This document shows positions 1 through 5,373 of a stretch of 5,375 nucleotides of DNA, in pieces. The DNA comes from Candidatus Bathyarchaeota archaeon (GTDB lineage Archaea > Thermoproteota > Bathyarchaeia > 40CM-2-53-6 > FEN-987). A program made the translations under genes and the position numbers. The notes beneath the pieces were generated by a model. The model saw nothing but the letters and a program-made list of their open reading frames with translations, had not been told where the DNA came from and searched no databases. The first letter of the stretch is position 1. Each line of letters begins with the position of its first letter. The stretch is taken from contig PMBQ01000076.1 of the NCBI GenBank assembly GCA_003152955.1, forward strand, positions 376 to 5,750, written 5' to 3'.

Positions 1-1
1 G

Positions 2-31
2 ATTGAGATAAAACTGGAGAAGGCAGCATGA
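2..31 (+). CDS. Possible 3' end of an upstream gene (last 9 codons)
   Basis: Reading from base 2 gives Ile-Glu-Ile-Lys-Leu-Glu-Lys-Ala-Ala and then a TGA stop at 29-31. The alternating hydrophobic/charged pattern would suit a protein C-terminus, but nine codons are too few to identify a family or prove coding. The stop overlaps an ATG (ATGA, 28-31), the usual form of a coupled gene junction. The call would fail if the frame is closed upstream of this window. Confidence 0.25.
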   Translation: MEIKLEKAA

Positions 32-290
32 CCGACGAAAGAACGGACTCAGCCTAGGCTCCTCCATGCCCACTTCTTTCTTTCATTGATCCCGAACGCT
101 GGTTGAACAACAGATTTCCGTTTGTTTTGGTGAATGCGAGAAAGCAATTGTGGAAAAACAAATCTGATCTGTCGGATCCACTCTCGCCCTATTCTGCGTT
201 GGTTCAGAATGGTCTTTTTCGTGCGTTCATGCAAGTCGATCATGAGAAAGCAGTTTCAGCGAGTCACTCATTCTTGACAGCTTTCTTTCA
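32..290. other. Gene-poor stretch upstream of the cdv cluster
   Basis: No recognisable gene is seen on either strand. The + frame starting at ATG 28 is interrupted by TAG at 55-57 and then stays open to a TGA at 298-300 (about 80 codons). Its translation is rich in Phe, Leu and Ser and matches no family I know. The minus-strand open frame over 49-243 is very basic and also unrecognised. A perfect 10-bp palindrome (AGCCTAGGCT) lies at 51-60. The region may be intergenic DNA with leader functions or the remains of a small gene. Confidence 0.4.
73..84 (+). terminator. Weak pyrimidine-rich terminator candidate
   Basis: CTTCTTTCTTTC-type pyrimidine tract about 40 nt after the putative upstream stop codon. 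Archaeal RNA polymerase often terminates at T-rich tracts without a hairpin, but the longest T run here is only three, so this is weak. Confidence 0.15.
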
Positions 291-303
291 CGAAATTTGA
301 ATA
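291..303 (+). promoter_or_regulatory. Candidate BRE/TATA promoter of the cdv cluster
   Basis: CGAAA followed by TTTGAATA resembles an archaeal BRE plus TATA box. Transcription would be expected to start about 25 nt downstream, near 320-330. That leaves a short leader before the ATG at 355 and makes a GTG start at 304 unlikely. The match is imperfect and is an inference from sequence only. Confidence 0.3.
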
Positions 304-354
304 GTGTTCGTTCGTCAACGGCTAATCAACAACTGGAATTGTTGTAAGCACAAA

Positions 355-1029
355 ATGGAGATCGATGCATTGAATAGTGGTTTCCTCAAGGACTGGGACA
401 GGGATACGAAAGAACCCGTTTTCTCAAGAGTCAACTCCAAGTTCCATCACAAACTTCCCATCAAAGAACAGGTTGCAACGGCCCTCTATAGACTCAAGGT
501 TCAACAGAACAAGCTTGAAACAGCGGCCATGCGAATGCAACAGCACGACAGGGAAATTTTCGCCAAATGTGTCAGTTCACAGATGGCACATGACGTTGCA
601 CGGGCATCAATGTACGCGAATGAGTGTGCAGAAGTGAGGAAGATGGCGAAGGTCACTCTTCAGTGTCAACTTGCCCTAGAACAAGTTTCCCTGAGACTCG
701 AAACCATCGAGGAGTTCGGTGATATGGCGAGACTAATGGCGCCTGCTGCAAGTGTAGTTTACTCGATAAAGAACCAAATCTCTGGGGTTATACCTGAAGT
801 CGGCTTCGAGCTTAACGAGATCGGAGAAGTTCTAAACAGCGTCGTTGTGGAAGCGGGAGAGACCGTAGGCAATTCATACGAGATGGATGCATCAGGCACC
901 GAAGCTCAAAGGATCTTGACTGAAGCAAACACGATTGCGGACCAGCACATGAAAGACCGTTTTCCCGACTTACCCGCAAGTGGCCTTCCCACGCCACAGC
1001 GGTCCAGTGAGTTAGGCTCTTCACAATAG
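355..1029 (+). CDS. ESCRT-III (CdvB/Snf7 family) paralog lacking the winged helix
   Basis: The 224-residue product is an archaeal ESCRT-III protein, expected to polymerise on the membrane during cytokinesis. The helical core runs from about residue 33 to 165 and contains the signature YANECAE at 87-93 followed by VRKMAK, shared with both other ESCRT-III genes here. A C-terminal helix leads into RFPDLPASGLPTP (202-214), a MIM2-like motif predicted to bind the MIT domain of CdvC. The protein ends soon after and has no winged helix, so it should not bind CdvA directly and resembles Sulfolobus CdvB1/CdvB2 in plan. An in-frame GTG at 304 would add 17 residues. ATG 355 is preferred because of the possible TATA box at 296-303, although no clear Shine-Dalgarno precedes it. 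About 20 N-terminal residues extend beyond what the paralogs have. Family assignment is firm; the exact orthology is not. Confidence 0.88.
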   Translation: MEIDALNSGFLKDWDRDTKEPVFSRVNSKFHHKLPIKEQVATALYRLKVQQNKLETAAMRMQQHDREIFAKCVSSQMAHDVARASMYANECAEVRKMAKVTLQCQLALEQVSLRLETIEEFGDMARLMAPAASVVYSIKNQISGVIPEVGFELNEIGEVLNSVVVEAGETVGNSYEMDASGTEAQRILTEANTIADQHMKDRFPDLPASGLPTPQRSSELGSSQ

Positions 1030-1034
1030 GAGGT
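1028..1034 (+). promoter_or_regulatory. Shine-Dalgarno of cdvA, overlapping the preceding stop
   Basis: AGGAGGT lies 9 nt before the TTG at 1044 and overlaps the TAG stop of the upstream gene (1027-1029). It is the strongest ribosome-binding site in the window and supports the non-ATG start of cdvA. Confidence 0.75.
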
Positions 1035-1043
1035 TTCAGAGCT

Positions 1044-1727
1044 TTGACTCTAACCGTCGACGAGATAGGGAAGTATCTTGGGAAGACCATCGAGGACTCG
1101 ATGGGGAGACCTACAGGCAAACTAGTAGGTCTCGCGGCAAACTTCAGGGACGAAGTCACAGCAATACAAGTGGCTCAGAGCAATGGTGAAGTCAGCCAAT
1201 ATCCAATCAGCTTTGTCAGACTTATCGACGGTCATCCTGTTCTTCTCCAGACTTGGCGGGTAGAGGCCGAGGATCTCAGAAGGGAGCACGACATAATCAA
1301 AAGGCGAAATCAGGCCATAGACCTGCTGCTAAAGGACGGCGACATTGAACAACCCGAATACAATCAACTCCGAGGCACCTACGAGGATGTCAACAAGGAA
1401 ATTAACCAAAAGCGCGACACGCTCTTAGATACCCTGAAGGAAGTCGAAGGGAAGCTGGATCAGCAAATCAGGGACCTTCAATCTGCTTTGACCAACAACA
1501 AGATGCTCTACACTGCAACTGAAATCAACGAAGAAACCTATCACACTGTCACGGAATCCATTAGATCTGGCCTTGAGATCGCTCGGAAAGAACGTAAGGA
1601 TCTCGATAACATCTACGAGTACCTTCAGGCCATCGATTCACTGGAGACACCACCCACAATGCCGTCCTCGGTGCCCGCCAGAACTGTCCCAGATATTGTC
1701 GTAATCAAAATGAAAGAGTCCGCCTAA
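1044..1727 (+). CDS. cdvA: CdvA, ESCRT-III-recruiting cell-division scaffold
   Basis: The 227-residue product matches CdvA in length and plan. Residues 1-70 form a PRC-barrel-like beta domain (GKYLGKTIEDSMGRPTGKLVG at the start, then YPISFVRLIDG at 53-63). Residues about 74-198 are a charged, heptad-rich coiled coil. A proline-rich linker (201-216) ends in VPDIVVIKMKES (215-226), a short hydrophobic strand where known CdvA proteins carry the ESCRT-III-binding (E3B) peptide. In Sulfolobus, CdvA assembles at mid-cell and recruits CdvB by docking this peptide on the CdvB winged helix. That partner is encoded immediately downstream (13-nt gap). The TTG start is chosen for its strong AGGAGGT. Two segments within the coiled coil look alike (about 99-119 and 159-179). 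The family call rests on architecture and neighbours. Confidence 0.88.
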   Translation: MTLTVDEIGKYLGKTIEDSMGRPTGKLVGLAANFRDEVTAIQVAQSNGEVSQYPISFVRLIDGHPVLLQTWRVEAEDLRREHDIIKRRNQAIDLLLKDGDIEQPEYNQLRGTYEDVNKEINQKRDTLLDTLKEVEGKLDQQIRDLQSALTNNKMLYTATEINEETYHTVTESIRSGLEIARKERKDLDNIYEYLQAIDSLETPPTMPSSVPARTVPDIVVIKMKESA

Positions 1728-1731
1728 GCCT

Positions 1732-1738
1732 GAAGGAG
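1732..1738 (+). promoter_or_regulatory. Shine-Dalgarno-like site unusually close to the cdvB start
   Basis: GAAGGAG ends only 2 nt before the GTG at 1741, much closer than the 9-nt spacing at cdvA and the Lrp gene. The alignment of the N-terminus with the last paralog still favours GTG 1741, so initiation may be weak or coupled to cdvA termination at 1725-1727. Confidence 0.4.
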
Positions 1739-1740
1739 AC

Positions 1741-2529
1741 GTGGGCGCTTTCTCATTCATCAAGAAGGTCGAAGATAGGTTTCACCCTGTACCGTTGAAG
1801 GAGCGCATTGCCCAGGCGTCATACAGACTGCAAGCGCAATTTGACAGACTCGACCAGATGTACACCAAACTCCAACAGCGCGACAGAGACCTCTTTCAAC
1901 GCTGCGTCGGCGCACAAGTATCCAAAGACAATGACCACGCGAGGCTCTACGCCAATGAATGCGCCGAGATCAGAAAAATCGCTAAAGTCGTCTTGGGCAG
2001 TCAGCTTGCTCTTGAGAAAGTAATCCTCAGACTCGAGACCGTCAAAGACTTTGGCGACATAATGGTGCAAATGGCACCCGTCATGAGCATAGTAAAAGAT
2101 ACGAAGTCAAAAATCGCCGGAATAGTTCCCCAGGTCGCGATGGAACTTGAGGAAGTCAACGATACCCTTGCCGACCTAACCAATGAAGCTACAACGGAGA
2201 CAACAATGCCCGAACTTCCGATTGAAGCAACCGATGATGACGCAAAGAAAGTCCTTGAGGAGACCGGATTGGTTGCCGAGCAAAAGCTTCGTGACCATTT
2301 CCCTGACCTTCCGAATTTTGAGGCACCCCCCACTACAACTGGCCCGATATTGGAAATTTCGACCCCAAGACCTAGCCGTGATTTCGAGGATCGCGTCTAC
2401 GAATACGCCAAGAAACACAACGGTCAGTTCAGTCTTCACGGATGCGCAAACGATCTAGGCGCTTCTCCAGATTTAATTCAGAATGCGCTTGAAAAACTTC
2501 GTGAGACCGGCAGGATCGTAATAGAATAG
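1741..2529 (+). CDS. cdvB: CdvB, ESCRT-III protein with C-terminal winged helix
   Basis: The 262-residue product is the canonical CdvB-type ESCRT-III subunit. A short N-terminal segment with FHPVPLKER leads into the helical core (about 17-150), with YANECAE at 70-76 and LALEKVILRLETV after it. The linker holds two MIM2-like proline motifs: MPELPIEA (156-163) and HFPDLPNFEAPP (186-197). Residues 212-262 form a winged-helix-like domain, with a helix around FEDRVYEYAKK, a helix around IQNALEKLRETG and a final strand RIVIE. In Sulfolobus this broken winged helix binds the CdvA C-terminal peptide, and MIM2 binds the CdvC MIT domain. It is the only ESCRT-III gene here with this domain, and it sits between cdvA and cdvC as in the classic cdvABC order. 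GTG 1741 is chosen because the N-terminus then aligns with the paralog at 4221. Confidence 0.92.
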   Translation: MGAFSFIKKVEDRFHPVPLKERIAQASYRLQAQFDRLDQMYTKLQQRDRDLFQRCVGAQVSKDNDHARLYANECAEIRKIAKVVLGSQLALEKVILRLETVKDFGDIMVQMAPVMSIVKDTKSKIAGIVPQVAMELEEVNDTLADLTNEATTETTMPELPIEATDDDAKKVLEETGLVAEQKLRDHFPDLPNFEAPPTTTGPILEISTPRPSRDFEDRVYEYAKKHNGQFSLHGCANDLGASPDLIQNALEKLRETGRIVIE

Positions 2530-2540
2530 GTGCTGCTTCA

Positions 2541-2555
2541 AGGTGGCATTTTTTT
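2541..2555 (+). promoter_or_regulatory. Shine-Dalgarno plus T7 tract before cdvC
   Basis: AGGTGG (2541-2546) is followed by a run of seven T (2549-2555). The site is 7 nt from an in-frame TTG at 2554 and 13 nt from the ATG at 2560, so it fits TTG better by spacing. Oligo-T on the coding strand can also cause partial archaeal termination, so the element could lower cdvC transcription. The GTG at 2530, directly after the cdvB stop, has no ribosome-binding site and is disfavoured. Confidence 0.45.
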
Positions 2556-2559
2556 GAAT

Positions 2560-3687
2560 ATGTCCGCTTCTGAAGAACTAGAGCAAATGGCTGTCAAGTT
2601 CGCGCATGAAGCCATTCAATTCGACAAACAAGGCGCGAAGACCAATGCCATCTCACGCTACGACCGTTCAATAGAAGTATTGCTTAAGCTATGTGCGCTC
2701 TACCCCAGTGCTCCCCAGAACAAGCTCTACATGCAACAGATTGAGAGTTATAGACAGCGGACTCGCCAACTTAAGGAGCCCAACGGCCACTTCGAAAGCG
2801 ACCAAACGGACCGGCAGCCAGCAAAACTCGAACAGTTGATCCTGACGGAAAAGCCCAGCGTAAGCTGGGGAGAGATCGCGGATCTTCACGAAGCGAAAAA
2901 AGCGATTGAGGAAGCCATCGTATTTCCAATAAAGCGACCCGACCTCTTCCCACTTGGATGGCCCAGGGGAATTCTCTTCTTCGGTCCTCCAGGGTGCGGT
3001 AAAACCCTGCTCGCGGCTGCAATTGCAACCGAAATTGACGCAGCCTTCTACAGCCTGGACGCCTCTTCCCTCATATCCAAATGGCTCGGCGAATCGGAGA
3101 AGAACGTGGCTGAGCTTTTCGAAAATGCACGAAAGGGAACTCAAGAAGGACGAGCAGTCATAATCTTCATCGACGAGATCGATTCATTCTTCGGTGTCAG
3201 AGCAGATGAGGTGGGCGGAGAGGTTCGAACGCGCAATCAATTCCTGCAAGAGATGGACAGCGTCCTAGACAAAAAGCGTCCCAGTCATGTCTACGTGATA
3301 GGCGCAACTAACAAACCCTGGGACCTCGATCAAGCATTCATTCGCCGCTTTCAGAAGCGCATCTACGTTCCATTGCCAACTACCGAAGCGAGAAGCGAAA
3401 TGATAGGAATCTACACGAAGGACCTCAAACTAGCCAATGATGTGGATATTACAAACCTCGTAGCAAAAACAGAAGGGTACTCCGGGAGCGACTTTCACGA
3501 CATCTTTCAAGCTGCACAAACAAGGGTGGCACGTGAAGTCATCGAAGGAGGCCACGCAGTCCAAGGACAACCTCGACCCATTACAATGGAAGACTTCCGC
3601 GACATTCTGAGAAGACGCAAACCCAGCGTATCGCCACACATGTTGGGCATGTACGACAAATGGTTCGAAACCTACAAAGCACTTTGA
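2560..3687 (+). CDS. cdvC: CdvC, Vps4-type AAA+ ATPase
   Basis: The 375-residue product is a Vps4 homologue that disassembles or remodels ESCRT-III polymers with ATP. Residues about 3-72 form a three-helix MIT domain that binds MIM2 motifs. The AAA+ domain follows: Walker A GPPGCGKT (142-149), pore loop with LISKWLGESE (171-179, Trp175), Walker B IIFIDEID ending at Asp208 (catalytic Glu206), sensor-1 Asn251 in GATNKP, arginine fingers Arg262/Arg263, and GYSGSD (306-311). A C-terminal helix region begins with SVSPHMLGMYDKW, as in Vps4. All catalytic residues are present, and the length equals that of Sulfolobus CdvC (about 375). The start is ATG 2560; TTG 2554 has better-spaced Shine-Dalgarno and would add two residues, while GTG 2530 would add ten. 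Its expected substrates are encoded directly upstream and 0.5 kb downstream. Confidence 0.95.
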   Translation: MSASEELEQMAVKFAHEAIQFDKQGAKTNAISRYDRSIEVLLKLCALYPSAPQNKLYMQQIESYRQRTRQLKEPNGHFESDQTDRQPAKLEQLILTEKPSVSWGEIADLHEAKKAIEEAIVFPIKRPDLFPLGWPRGILFFGPPGCGKTLLAAAIATEIDAAFYSLDASSLISKWLGESEKNVAELFENARKGTQEGRAVIIFIDEIDSFFGVRADEVGGEVRTRNQFLQEMDSVLDKKRPSHVYVIGATNKPWDLDQAFIRRFQKRIYVPLPTTEARSEMIGIYTKDLKLANDVDITNLVAKTEGYSGSDFHDIFQAAQTRVAREVIEGGHAVQGQPRPITMEDFRDILRRRKPSVSPHMLGMYDKWFETYKAL

Positions 3688-3690
3688 GGA
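3686..3690 (+). promoter_or_regulatory. Shine-Dalgarno of the Lrp/AsnC gene
   Basis: GAGGA overlaps the cdvC stop (TGA 3685-3687) and lies 9 nt before ATG 3700. It supports that start and co-translation with cdvC. Confidence 0.6.
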
Positions 3691-3699
3691 AGAAACAAA

Positions 3700-4206
3700 A
3701 TGATAGACTCCACGGACTTCAAAATCCTAGCCGAACTCGCAGAAAATGCCAAGTACTCCTATGCCGAAATCGGTCGCAAACTCAGCCTCCATCCGAATGT
3801 CGTAGCATACCGCGTAAACAAACTGGAAAAAGCAAGAGTAATCAGGGAATACACAACCGGAATCGACCTAGAGAAGCTCGGTGTCGCAGAACAAATCCTG
3901 GTGGGCGCCTCCTTTCCCAGAGACATGGAGAGGGACGACGTCATTGAGAAGATCGCCGCGATTCCTCAGACGGTCAAAGTAGTCAGCTCACTGGGCGAAC
4001 CAGAAAGCATCGTGTTTCTAGTCGGCAAAAACAAATCGGAAATCGAAAAACTGATGACCAAACTCAGATCACTTGACCTCAAGATCGAATACACTGGATC
4101 AATAATCCGAACATTTGAGGAAGGTAGACTCGGCAACCTCCTCAAAGTTCTCGCTAGCGAACAAGAAAACAAGAGCAACGGCCACGGAGAACGAATTGAC
4201 CATTAG
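3700..4206 (+). CDS. Lrp/AsnC-family transcriptional regulator
   Basis: The 168-residue product has the standard Lrp/AsnC plan. The N-terminal helix-turn-helix begins with IDSTDFKILAELAENAK and continues with YAEIGRKLSLHPNVVAYRVNKLEKARVI (21-48), whose recognition helix lies at about 31-42. A C-terminal alpha/beta RAM (ligand-binding, dimerisation) domain spans about 65-145 and includes VVSSLGEPESIVFLVG (94-109). These proteins bind DNA as dimers or octamers and often respond to amino acids. The effector pocket cannot be assigned; the usual Gly-Asp/Glu-aromatic turn reads GEPE here. Gaps of 12 nt to cdvC and 14 nt to the next ESCRT-III gene place it inside the division operon. Autoregulation or division-linked regulation is inferred, not shown. 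The hydrophilic tail after about 150 (EQENKSNGHGERIDH) is probably disordered. Confidence 0.92.
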   Translation: MIDSTDFKILAELAENAKYSYAEIGRKLSLHPNVVAYRVNKLEKARVIREYTTGIDLEKLGVAEQILVGASFPRDMERDDVIEKIAAIPQTVKVVSSLGEPESIVFLVGKNKSEIEKLMTKLRSLDLKIEYTGSIIRTFEEGRLGNLLKVLASEQENKSNGHGERIDH

Positions 4207-4213
4207 GGGGGAT
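4205..4213 (+). promoter_or_regulatory. G-run ribosome-binding site of the last ESCRT-III gene
   Basis: A run of six G (4206-4211) overlaps the TAG stop of the Lrp gene and is followed by AT. It lies 9 nt before ATG 4221. It departs from the AGGAGG consensus and is called mainly by position. Confidence 0.4.
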
Positions 4214-4220
4214 AGATAAA

Positions 4221-4826
4221 ATGTTTAGAGAAAAAACCTCATGGACGAAAAGAATCAAGGAATCCGTTCACCCCACGCCTATGAAACAACGAGTCAACCA
4301 ATGCCTATACACACTGAAAGTTCAACAACGAAAACTCGAGAGAACATCATACCACATGCAGCAACGCGACCAAGCACTATACGGAAAATGTGTACTAGCT
4401 GTTCAAAGCAATAACACTCAACTTGCTTCAATGTATGCCAACGAATGCGCTGAACTCAGAAAGATGGCGAAGGTCGTACTACACAGTGAACTGGCTCTCG
4501 AACAAGTAACACTAAGACTGGAAGCGGTAAATGAATTCGGCACGCTTGCAGCGACCATGATGCCTGTCGCTAACGTGGTAAGGACACTGAAAACGCAACT
4601 GGAAGGGGTAATGCCAGAAGTTTCCATGGAACTTGCAGAAGTCAATGACACACTAGAAGGCCTATCCGTTGAAGTTGGCGAAGCCACGGAAACCTCATTC
4701 GATCTCTCATCCTCCAGCGGTGAGTCACAACAAATCCTTCAAGAGGCAAACACAGTCGCCGAACAGAAGATGAAAGAACGCTTCCCAGAGCTGCCACCCC
4801 TAGCCGCCCACGAGGCCAAAATTTAA
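4221..4826 (+). CDS. Second ESCRT-III (CdvB/Snf7 family) paralog lacking the winged helix
   Basis: The 201-residue product is the shortest ESCRT-III protein in the cluster. An N-terminal basic stretch (TSWTKRIKESVHPTPMKQR) precedes the helical core with YANECAE at 72-78, then LRKMAKVVL and LALEQVTLRLEAV. A C-terminal helix (ILQEANTVAEQKMKE) leads to RFPELPPL (187-194), a MIM2-like motif very near the C-terminus. No winged helix follows, so like the 355-1029 protein it probably joins CdvB polymers or forms its own ring and is recognised by CdvC. Its core is closer by eye to the 355-1029 paralog than to CdvB (LKVQQ near the N-terminus, SMYANECAE and EANT[IV]A shared). It is the last gene before the terminator-like tract. 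Confidence 0.9.
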   Translation: MFREKTSWTKRIKESVHPTPMKQRVNQCLYTLKVQQRKLERTSYHMQQRDQALYGKCVLAVQSNNTQLASMYANECAELRKMAKVVLHSELALEQVTLRLEAVNEFGTLAATMMPVANVVRTLKTQLEGVMPEVSMELAEVNDTLEGLSVEVGEATETSFDLSSSSGESQQILQEANTVAEQKMKERFPELPPLAAHEAKI

Positions 4827-4848
4827 CAAAACACTATCCCCACACCCT

Positions 4849-4877
4849 TTCCTCTTTTTTCAATCTCCTTTTCTTCC
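4849..4877 (+). terminator. Oligo-T/pyrimidine terminator of the cdv cluster
   Basis: Starting about 22 nt after the stop of the last ESCRT-III gene, the + strand is almost purely pyrimidine, with T6 at 4855-4860 and T4 at 4869-4872. No hairpin is needed for archaeal termination at such tracts. The 86-nt gap here is the largest between genes in the window, which also supports a transcription-unit boundary. I see no convincing promoter for the next gene in the gap; the AT-rich AAAATTTAA at 4818-4826 is the best TATA candidate. Confidence 0.55.
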
Positions 4878-4912
4878 GCGTCCACCTACGTCCTCCCTTG
4901 TGGTACAACTGA

Positions 4913-5329
4913 ATGATCGTAGTAAGCAAGGTTCTGACACTGACTTCTACGAACAGGAGAGAACTTATCGACATCACGGAAGAGGTTCTGGATTTCGCTC
5001 GCGAACAGCAAGTCTCGAATGGAACGTGTACTGTCAGTGTCCCACATGCAACCGCGGCAATCATAGCGAATGAGAACGAGAACGGCCTCCGGCGTGATTT
5101 GCTCGCAAAAATCGAGGAGCTCTTTCCTCAATTGGGCAAATACGCTCACAACGCAATTGATGACAATGCCGACTCACACATAGCAGCGGCGTTCCTAGGG
5201 CATTCCACCACATTTCCAATAGTCAAGGGCCGACTTGTTCGCGGAACATGGCAGAACATATTCCTAGTTGAACTCGATGGCCCCCGTTCACGTCGCGAAG
5301 TCTACCTACAAATCATGGGAGAGAGCTAG
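4913..5329 (+). CDS. yjbQ: YjbQ/UPF0047 family protein
   Basis: The 138-residue product matches the full length of the YjbQ (UPF0047) family of small trimeric enzymes. Visible family marks are DIT at 20-22, PHATAAI at 44-50 (usually HTTA), NEN at 53-55, YAH at 77-79, SH at 88-89, GRL at 106-108, GTWQ at 111-114 and DGPR at 122-125. The clustered histidines (45, 79, 89) probably bind a metal or phosphate. E. coli YjbQ was reported to have weak thiamin phosphate synthase activity, but the physiological substrate remains uncertain. There is no Shine-Dalgarno before ATG 4913, unlike the cluster genes, so the transcript may be leaderless. No functional link to the division genes is evident. Confidence 0.9.
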   Translation: MIVVSKVLTLTSTNRRELIDITEEVLDFAREQQVSNGTCTVSVPHATAAIIANENENGLRRDLLAKIEELFPQLGKYAHNAIDDNADSHIAAAFLGHSTTFPIVKGRLVRGTWQNIFLVELDGPRSRREVYLQIMGES

Positions 5330-5356
5330 CAAATGCCACCAATTAACTGAAAACAC

Positions 5357-5373
5357 GCCACTATACGAGTGGT
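5357..5373. repeat. Short inverted repeat after yjbQ
   Basis: CCACT (5358-5362) and AGTGG (5368-5372) can pair across a 5-nt loop, with a possible extra G-U pair outside. It lies about 28 nt after the yjbQ stop and runs to the window edge. It is short enough to be chance, and no T tract is visible. Confidence 0.25.

Noticed and set aside
304..354. N-terminal 17 codons from a GTG start of the first ESCRT-III gene
   Set aside because: There is no ribosome-binding site, no similarity to the paralogs, and a TATA-like element directly overlaps the start.
812..1159. Long minus-strand open frame across the end of the first ESCRT-III gene and the start of cdvA
   Set aside because: It is antisense to two well-supported coding regions, has no recognisable domain, and looks like a shadow of the coding strand.
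2530..2559. GTG start of cdvC immediately after the cdvB stop
   Set aside because: There is no Shine-Dalgarno before it, and the extra residues (LLQGGIFLN) precede a complete MIT domain. A usable site lies downstream at 2541.
2689..3144. Minus-strand open frame of about 150 codons opposite cdvC
   Set aside because: It lies wholly opposite the conserved MIT and AAA+ coding sequence, and its translation resembles no family.
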